A stretch of 21,029 nt of DNA. Source: CAZDDA01 sp964568045. GTDB lineage: Bacteria; Bipolaricaulota; Bipolaricaulia; UBA7950; UBA9294. The DNA lies in NCBI GenBank assembly GCA_964568045.1, contig CAZMOL010000023.1, positions 1 to 21,029 of the forward strand, in the 5' to 3' direction. Of this stretch, positions 15,862 through 21,029 are shown piece after piece; the stretch's first letter is position 1, and each line of letters opens with the position of its first letter. The position numbers and the translations under genes were made by a program. The notes below the pieces were generated by a model, which was given only the letters and a program-made list of their open reading frames with translations, had not been told where the DNA came from and searched no databases.

Positions 15862-18800
15862 TCACTCCACTTCCAGTGCCGCATCCACCATCGCGTTGAT
15901 CTGCTCGATCTTGAAGTGCCGGACGAAGATCCCCTGCTTGGGGCAGGTCGCCATACACACGCCGCAGCCCTTGCACAGGGCGGGGTTGTTCTGCACCGTC
16001 TTTTTGATCTGGTCGCCGCGGACATACTCGATGAGCGTCAACGCGTTGTACGGGCACGGATCGATGCAGTAGGCACAGCCGTCGCAATTGGCGTCGACGA
16101 CCTCGCTGATTGTGGCCTCGAGTTCCAGTTCGTCTTTCGAGAGGAGTGTCGCCGCGCGTGCCGCCGCTCCCATGGCCTGAGTCACGCTCTCTTCCACCAA
16201 CTTGGGCGAGTGCGCCATCCCGCACAGATACACTCCGTCGGTGGCAAAATCGATCGGTCGAAGCTTCATGTGGGCCTCGAGGAAGAACCCATCTGCATTG
16301 AGCGACACTTTCAGCATCTGGGCCAGTTCCTCGCTGCTTTGAGCAGGAACCAACGCGGGAGCAAGGACGACCGCATCGGCCTCAATCCGTATCCGTCGCC
16401 CCAGCACTGGATCGTCTGCGCCAACTCGCAGCGTTCCATCTTCAACAGTTACCTCAGGCTTTGCTTCCGGTTCGTAGCGGATAAAGCGGATTCCCTCCTC
16501 GCGTGCCCGCGTATACATTTCCTCTCGCAGTCCGTAGGTTCGGATGTCTCGGTAGACGATGGCTACTTCGCTGTCCGGGTAGGTTTTCTTAAACTGCAAC
16601 GCGTTTTTCACCGCCTGCGTACAACATACCCGGCTGCAATACGGGTGCTCATCATCCCGACTTCCCACGCATTGGATCATCACGATCCGCTCGCCGATTT
16701 TCTCGTCGGCGGCAAGTTTCTGCTCAAATTCGAGTTGGGTCATCACGCGCGGATCTTCTCCGTAGAGATATTCGGTCGGTGTGCTCGGCTGCGCTCCCAC
16801 TGCGACAATCACTGCCCCGTGCTCGACGGTCTCCTCCGTGCCGTTTTTGGCGATCAGCGAGCTGAAGTTGCCGACGGACCCTTCCACGGACTTCAGTTGG
16901 GAATCCAAGTGAACCTTGATCTTCGGATGGTTCGCGGTCCGTTCGACCGTCTGTTCGAGCCACTGTGCAGGAGAGGCACCGTTCTGAAGAAACCGGACGT
17001 CACGCATGGCGCCACCCAATTGGTCCGCCTTCTCTACGAGGTGGACCTGGAAGCCTTGGTCGGCAAGGTTGAGGGCGGCGGTCATGCCGCTCATCCCACC
17101 TCCGATGACCAGGGCGGCATTGTTCACTGAGATCAAACCCTTCTGCAATGGCTCAAGTAGCCGTGCCTTGGCAACGGCCATCCGTACCAGGTCTTTGGCC
17201 TTCACGGTTGCTGCCTCGGGCTCGTGCATGTGGACCCAAGAGCACTGGTCGCGGATGTTGGCCATTTCGAACAGATAGGGATTGAGACCGACCTGGCGCA
17301 CCGTGTCCCTGAACAATGGTTCGTGGGTGCGTGGAGTACACGAGGCAACGACCACTCGGTTTAGGTCGTGTTCTTCGATCAATTCCCGAATCCTCTCCTG
17401 GGTATCGGAGGAGCAGGTGTAGAGATTGTCCTCTGCGTAGGCCACATCCGGCAGTGTTCGGACGTACTCGACCACTGAGGGTACGTCCACCACCCCACCG
17501 ATATTCTTGCCGCAGTGGCAGACAAACACTCCGATCCGTGGAGGTTGCCCTGCAACATCCTTCTCGGGGGGATATTCCTTCTCTGTAATCTCGCTGCCGC
17601 GCTTTTCCGCCAGCAGGGTCATCGCATTGGCAGCGGCAGCGCTCGCCTCCATGACTGTCTCAGGGATGTCTTTGGGTTCTGTAAACGGACCGCATGCGTA
17701 GACACCATCCCTGGAGGTCGATACAGGCGACGTAGGATCGGTACAGGCAAAGCCGTATTCGTCTAGCGCGATGCCAAACCGTTCCCCCAGTTCCTTAACG
17801 TCCCGGGGCGGCTGCAGACCCACGGAAAGGACCACCATGTCGAACTCTTCGCCCTGGTGGGTGCCGTCCTCGGCTTGGTAATGAATCTTGAGGTTATGGG
17901 TCTCGGGGTCTTCCTCCACGTGCGATGGCCGGCAGCGGACATAGCGGACGCCAAGCTCCTTGGCACGCTCGAAGTAGGCGTCAAAGCCCTTGCCGTAAGC
18001 GCGCATATCCATGTAAAAGATTGTGCACTCCAGGTCGGGTTCGTGTTCCTTGGCGATGATCGCCTCTTTGGTCGCGTACATACAGCAGACCGAGGAACAG
18101 TAGTTGTGTTCGTGGTCTCTGGAGCCCACGCACTGGATGAAGGCAACGCGATGCGGATGTTTCTCATCCGACGGCCGCAGAATGTCTCCTTCGTAGGGGC
18201 CGCTGGCCGATTGGAGTCGCTCGAATTGGAGGCTAGTCAAGACGTTTGGGGACCAGGCGTAACCGAGCTGGAGCGTTTGGTTGGCGTCGAACAGGCAGAA
18301 ACCCGGCGAGAGGATCGCCGCTCCCACGTTGATTTCAACGATCTCGTCCTGCTGCGTATAGTCGATGGCTCCGGCAGGACACGCACTCTCGCACGCGCGG
18401 CAGGCATCGAGGCTTTCGTCCTTCAAAAAGTGCATGCAGGTGTCCCGGTCGATCACGGGAACCTTGGGGATCGCTTGCTGATACGGAATGTAGATGGAGG
18501 ACCGCTGGACAAGCCCGGCGTCGTAGGCGGAGGGCACGGGACGCGGGGGACGGGAGGAGACCTTAGCCAGGTCCACCGCACCAGTTGGACACACAACTGC
18601 GCAGGCTCCACAGGCCATGCAGATCGGTGAGTGCTTGTCGTATGCCGGGCCGATCTCACGGGTGTTGCCGCGGCCACGGAAATCGACTGCACCGGACTTC
18701 ATCAGTTCGGAACAGACTCTGGTGCACAGCCCACAGAGGATGCAGTCCTCGTTCTTCTTCGGGAATCGTGTTTCGGTAACCCCGAGTTCGGCGGCGACCT

Positions 18801-19116
18801 CTTTGACCTTCTCCACTTCAGGGCAACGCGCCAACAGGAGTTCGGCCATGATGCGACGCGTCCGCTGGACCCGCTCGGTGTTCGTGCGAATGACCAGCCC
18901 CTCTTGCGCCGGGAAGGTACACGATGCCTGAATATCCGTTCGTCCGTTCTGCTCTACCTCGACTAAACAGAGCCGACAGGCTCCGTAGCCTCCTAAAGCC
19001 TTGTGGTAACAGAGCGTAGGGATCTTGATTCCCAGCTCCTCGCAGCCTTCCAACACGGTGCTTCCGGGTTCGAGGCTCACCTGCTGTTCGTCGATCGTTA
19101 GCGTAATCTCACTCAT
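15862..19116 (-). CDS. hdrA: Chimeric HdrA with NuoG-like N-terminal iron-sulfur domains
   Basis: 1084 residues. Residues 1-78 form a [2Fe-2S] domain (C36, C47, C50, C66), as at the start of NuoG, HydA or FdhA. The His-Cys3 cluster region that should follow is degenerate: at 94-99 it reads LLARCP, without the HPxDCxxC pattern. Two [4Fe-4S] motifs come next (C125/C128/C131/C135 and C166/C169/C172/C176). From about 195 to 505 the sequence follows the first module of the other HdrA (C227, C239, C242, C246), but the GxGxxG half of its FAD fold and the NDCSMC signature are gone. The HdrA iron-sulfur domain (about 526-650), a complete FAD module with GGGMSG (672-677), and a C-terminal ferredoxin (C1011/C1014/C1017/C1021; C1048/C1051/C1054/C1058) complete it. 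One FAD is thus expected. Start ATG overlaps the upstream stop (ATGA). Confidence 0.93.
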   Translation of the reverse strand: MSEITLTIDEQQVSLEPGSTVLEGCEELGIKIPTLCYHKALGGYGACRLCLVEVEQNGRTDIQASCTFPAQEGLVIRTNTERVQRTRRIMAELLLARCPEVEKVKEVAAELGVTETRFPKKNEDCILCGLCTRVCSELMKSGAVDFRGRGNTREIGPAYDKHSPICMACGACAVVCPTGAVDLAKVSSRPPRPVPSAYDAGLVQRSSIYIPYQQAIPKVPVIDRDTCMHFLKDESLDACRACESACPAGAIDYTQQDEIVEINVGAAILSPGFCLFDANQTLQLGYAWSPNVLTSLQFERLQSASGPYEGDILRPSDEKHPHRVAFIQCVGSRDHEHNYCSSVCCMYATKEAIIAKEHEPDLECTIFYMDMRAYGKGFDAYFERAKELGVRYVRCRPSHVEEDPETHNLKIHYQAEDGTHQGEEFDMVVLSVGLQPPRDVKELGERFGIALDEYGFACTDPTSPVSTSRDGVYACGPFTEPKDIPETVMEASAAAANAMTLLAEKRGSEITEKEYPPEKDVAGQPPRIGVFVCHCGKNIGGVVDVPSVVEYVRTLPDVAYAEDNLYTCSSDTQERIRELIEEHDLNRVVVASCTPRTHEPLFRDTVRQVGLNPYLFEMANIRDQCSWVHMHEPEAATVKAKDLVRMAVAKARLLEPLQKGLISVNNAALVIGGGMSGMTAALNLADQGFQVHLVEKADQLGGAMRDVRFLQNGASPAQWLEQTVERTANHPKIKVHLDSQLKSVEGSVGNFSSLIAKNGTEETVEHGAVIVAVGAQPSTPTEYLYGEDPRVMTQLEFEQKLAADEKIGERIVMIQCVGSRDDEHPYCSRVCCTQAVKNALQFKKTYPDSEVAIVYRDIRTYGLREEMYTRAREEGIRFIRYEPEAKPEVTVEDGTLRVGADDPVLGRRIRIEADAVVLAPALVPAQSSEELAQMLKVSLNADGFFLEAHMKLRPIDFATDGVYLCGMAHSPKLVEESVTQAMGAAARAATLLSKDELELEATISEVVDANCDGCAYCIDPCPYNALTLIEYVRGDQIKKTVQNNPALCKGCGVCMATCPKQGIFVRHFKIEQINAMVDAALEVE

Positions 19117-19571
19117 AGCTTTACAACTTCCCGTGTATCAAGCCGTGTGGCTTGCGCCCCTCCTCTGTGCTCGTACAGGAAATCGACCCCGGGATTCCCT
19201 GCAATCAGCGTCTCCAAGGTGACCGGTATATCACCAAGCGGCTTTCGGTCCGGATGGTTGTAGCGAAAGGTTGCCTTAATCCTTGTGCCGACTCCCGGCG
19301 TGGATAAAATCTCAAACTCCCCGTCTGCTTCCCTCGTTGCTTGCGCCAATAGAGCAAGTCCCATTCCGATCCTTTTGCCTTCCTTGGTGGTGAAGAAGGG
19401 TCCAGCCGCCTGATTCAAGGTCTCCTGTGCCATGCCCTTTCCGTCATCCTTGATTTCGAGGGCAAGCAGATCCATCTTTTCGTCCTCCACCACCGAGATT
19501 TCGACGCGCTTGGCTTGCGCGCGGATCGAGTTCTCCACGATGTCTAGAATATGAAGCGATAGATCTTTCAC
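19113..19571 (-). CDS. HATPase-fold (GHKL) ATP-binding protein without phospho-acceptor domain
   Basis: 152 residues from GTG 19571, which overlaps the stop of the PHP gene as GTGA. The longer open frame to 19742 only reads through that gene. It is a nearly bare Bergerat fold: N-box around E13/N14 in HILDIVENS, G1 box DDGKGM (42-47), G2 box GIGMGL (about 67-72), and the family ending GTR (95-97). No HisKA domain precedes it, so histidine autophosphorylation is not expected. A C-terminal tail (about 105-152) follows the fold and has no recognisable motif. Proteins of this kind occur beside bifurcating hydrogenase genes; they may act as a kinase or an ATP-dependent switch on a partner protein. 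The role is unproven. Confidence 0.85.
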   Translation of the reverse strand: MKDLSLHILDIVENSIRAQAKRVEISVVEDEKMDLLALEIKDDGKGMAQETLNQAAGPFFTTKEGKRIGMGLALLAQATREADGEFEILSTPGVGTRIKATFRYNHPDRKPLGDIPVTLETLIAGNPGVDFLYEHRGGAQATRLDTREVVKL

Positions 19572-20287
19572 TGCTCTGTTAGGATTCTCCGATCGTCGAT
19601 TTGTCTTAAGGCCATCCCTATCTCTGCTACCGTTGGGGCTTTCATCAAAAAGCGGGTACATCTTGTTCCAATCTCCCCGGACCGGTGTGCATCCGAAGAA
19701 CAGATCACCGGGAGGTCTCCAGGCGATGACAGCGCGCTCCATGAGCTGACTTCGATCCCATCGAGTCCCAGTCCTTGTGGGATAAACCCCAGCTGGCTAA
19801 CCACGCTGAAGCTTGGGCGATCTACATGAGCAGCGATCGCGAGGCCACCGAACTCGTGGATGGTCTGCACCACATCCTCGAGCGTTAGATCGGTAGCGCC
19901 GATCAACAACTTGTGATTGCTCTTTATGACTTCATCCTGTTCGTTCATCACCAATTGCTCACCGAACATGTTTGGGTCGTTCTCTCCGGCGAGGTGTTCA
20001 TAGACCACATCCTGGGCCGCGGCAAGGCTGCTGTCCTCCGGAAAAAGCCCCAACACATGCACCTCTTCCTGCGAAGTAATCTCCATTCCTCCGATCACGG
20101 CGAGTCCAATCGGCCTTGCTGCAGTCCTAACTGCCGTGACATTCTCCGCGGAGTTGTGGTCACAGATCGCGATCACGTCCAATCCTCTCTGCCTCGCCAG
20201 CCTGGCCACAGTGAAGGGGGACATTTCCGTCTCAGCACAGGGCGAAAGACACGTATGGATATGAAGATCCGCATGAAATACCCTCAC
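19568..20287 (-). CDS. PHP-domain phosphoesterase-like protein
   Basis: 239 residues from GTG 20287, which overlaps the preceding stop as GTGA; another GTG at 20317 would add ten residues. Metal-binding positions of the PHP family are all visible: H9 and H11 (DLHIHT), D43/H44 (CDHN), E69 (GMEIT), H77, H154 (AAHVDR) and D199/H201 (SSDAH). It should therefore be a competent metal-dependent hydrolase, typically acting on phosphate esters or nucleotides. It is translationally coupled to the DRTGG gene upstream and the HATPase gene downstream. The substrate is unknown; a role in reversing a modification made by the neighbouring GHKL proteins is a reasonable but untested idea. Confidence 0.9.
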   Translation of the reverse strand: MRVFHADLHIHTCLSPCAETEMSPFTVARLARQRGLDVIAICDHNSAENVTAVRTAARPIGLAVIGGMEITSQEEVHVLGLFPEDSSLAAAQDVVYEHLAGENDPNMFGEQLVMNEQDEVIKSNHKLLIGATDLTLEDVVQTIHEFGGLAIAAHVDRPSFSVVSQLGFIPQGLGLDGIEVSSWSALSSPGDLPVICSSDAHRSGEIGTRCTRFLMKAPTVAEIGMALRQIDDRRILTEQ

Positions 20288-20634
20288 GTCCTCGTTCCAG
20301 AGATTCCGAGTTTGCACAATCGCCCGATCAACTCGAAGGACGGCAATGCACTTGTCAGCAGCGGAATATTCTCCTCCTTTGCTTTCTTGAGCGTATCCGT
20401 CTCAGGCTCACGCCTGTTGACCAGAACGATTCCCGCTAAACCTTTCATACTCGCTACAGCGATCGTGTTCTGATGAGTCTGTAGAGTCACCCACAAGTCT
20501 CCTTCCTGTGCATTCGCGAGCACATCGCTGAGAAGATCGCTTGCATACCCACCGCGAACCTCGTTCGAAAGCGAGCCGTCGTTGCCCGCTCTCACCTCAA
20601 GCTTAAGAATCTGCACGATCTCAGCTAGCGTCAC
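20284..20634 (-). CDS. DRTGG-domain protein
   Basis: 116 residues as a single domain. The stretch GYASDLLSDVLANAQEGDLW and the following THQN are the signature of stand-alone DRTGG-domain proteins. The family is otherwise found linked to CBS domains and to phosphotransacetylase, and is thought to be a regulatory or ligand-binding domain. I favour GTG 20634 because GGAG lies 6 nt before it; the ATG two codons earlier (20640) sits directly against that GGAG, so it is less likely. The gene overlaps both neighbours, HATPase upstream and PHP downstream. No catalytic motif is seen. Confidence 0.82.
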   Translation of the reverse strand: MTLAEIVQILKLEVRAGNDGSLSNEVRGGYASDLLSDVLANAQEGDLWVTLQTHQNTIAVASMKGLAGIVLVNRREPETDTLKKAKEENIPLLTSALPSFELIGRLCKLGISGTRT

Positions 20635-21029
20635 GTCCATCTCCTGACAGGATGTTGACCTCAAGTCGCGTTCCCACACCTACCGATGAATCAAGCTGCA
20701 TTCTGTCGGCGCACGTTTCGATGTTGTGCAAACCCATACCCGCACCGAAGCCAAGCTCCCGTACCCAGTCCGGTGCTGTGGAAAAGCCCGGCTGTCTCGC
20801 CTGCTCGATGTCCTCGATTCCAGGACCGTTGTCCGTTACCTCAAGTCGAATCAACTCGGGTTCAACCCGCGCGGTAATCTGGCCACCACCGGTGAAGAAG
20901 ATGAGGTTCATCTCTGCCTCATAGGTGGCGATAGCGGCCCGGCGCACGGTCTGAGGGCTGATCCCGAGTCGCTTGAGTGATGTCTTTAGCCCACTGGCAC
21001 TGACACCAGCCCGCTCGATGTCTCCGCCG
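20621..21029 (-). CDS. HATPase-fold (anti-sigma-factor-like) protein, 5' end outside the window
   Basis: The frame is open from the window edge, so the gene starts beyond 21029; at least 135 residues are visible. It is not limited to the GTG at 20947. Translated from the edge, the N-terminal part reads AGVSASGLKTSLKRLGI, followed by the N-box helix ATYEAEMN, the G1 box DNGPGI, the G2 region GFGAGMGL and a final GTRLEV strand. This is the pattern of RsbW/SpoIIAB-like GHKL proteins that lack a phospho-acceptor domain. It is the first visible gene of the operon; its stop overlaps the DRTGG gene. The operon promoter must lie to the right of the window or further upstream. Confidence 0.85.
   Translation of the reverse strand, partial: GGDIERAGVSASGLKTSLKRLGISPQTVRRAAIATYEAEMNLIFFTGGGQITARVEPELIRLEVTDNGPGIEDIEQARQPGFSTAPDWVRELGFGAGMGLHNIETCADRMQLDSSVGVGTRLEVNILSGDGRDAS

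Noticed and set aside
15916..17130. 404-codon open frame on the + strand
   Set aside because: Lies wholly antisense to the chimeric hdrA gene, which has full domain support; the translated product has no recognisable motif. A GC-rich coding strand gives such shadows.
1..21029. CRISPR arrays, tRNA or rRNA genes, insertion sequences and phage genes
   Set aside because: I looked for regular repeats, cloverleaf-like segments and transposase or integrase motifs and found none.

Overview
The window carries two gene sets that face each other. A small regulatory set on the + strand (positions 1 to about 2925) runs rightward. A compact minus-strand polycistron runs leftward from beyond the right edge (>21029) to 4222. 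The content is that of a strict anaerobe using H2, NAD(P) and ferredoxin: [NiFe] hydrogenase of the Mvh type, heterodisulfide-reductase (Hdr) subunits and Flx (flavin oxidoreductase) subunits. I see bacterial features: two-component and Crp regulators, clear Shine-Dalgarno sites and Flx subunits. The phylum cannot be read from the sequence alone. A deep-branching, uncultured-type anaerobic bacterium is my guess, for example Bipolaricaulota/Acetothermia-like, and it is low confidence. A run of 100 Ns (2168-2267) marks this as an assembled scaffold.

Left part: a Crp/Fnr-family regulator sits behind a promoter that contains a Crp-like palindrome. It is followed by a membrane PAS histidine kinase, interrupted by the N run, and by a translationally overlapping single-domain response regulator. 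Then comes about 430 bp with no convincing gene but with a strong GC-rich hairpin. Next is a minus-strand gene for a putatively exported protein of unknown function, with its own promoter candidate.

Right part, in order of transcription: an HATPase-fold protein (cut by the window edge), a DRTGG-domain protein, a PHP-domain phosphoesterase-like protein, a second HATPase, a chimeric HdrA with a NuoG-like N terminus, MvhD, a 69-residue small protein, MvhG, MvhA, a hydrogenase maturation protease, HdrC, an FrhB-family flavoprotein, a 1000-residue double-module HdrA, FlxD, two AsrA/Flx-type ferredoxin subunits, and FlxA. That is 17 genes with almost no intergenic DNA and several 4-nt stop/start overlaps.

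How the genes may work together: MvhAG oxidises H2 and MvhD passes electrons to a flavin-containing HdrA. FlxA, with its FAD/NAD fold and [2Fe-2S] cluster, is the NAD(P) port. The FrhB-like protein stands where HdrB, the heterodisulfide-reducing CCG subunit, would normally be encoded, and no CCG protein is seen anywhere in the window. The simplest inference is a [NiFe] hydrogenase-Hdr-Flx super-complex that couples H2, NAD(P)H and a low-potential carrier by flavin-based electron bifurcation, without a disulfide acceptor. The accompanying HATPase-DRTGG-PHP-HATPase module is the kind often found next to bifurcating [FeFe] hydrogenases, and its function is not established.
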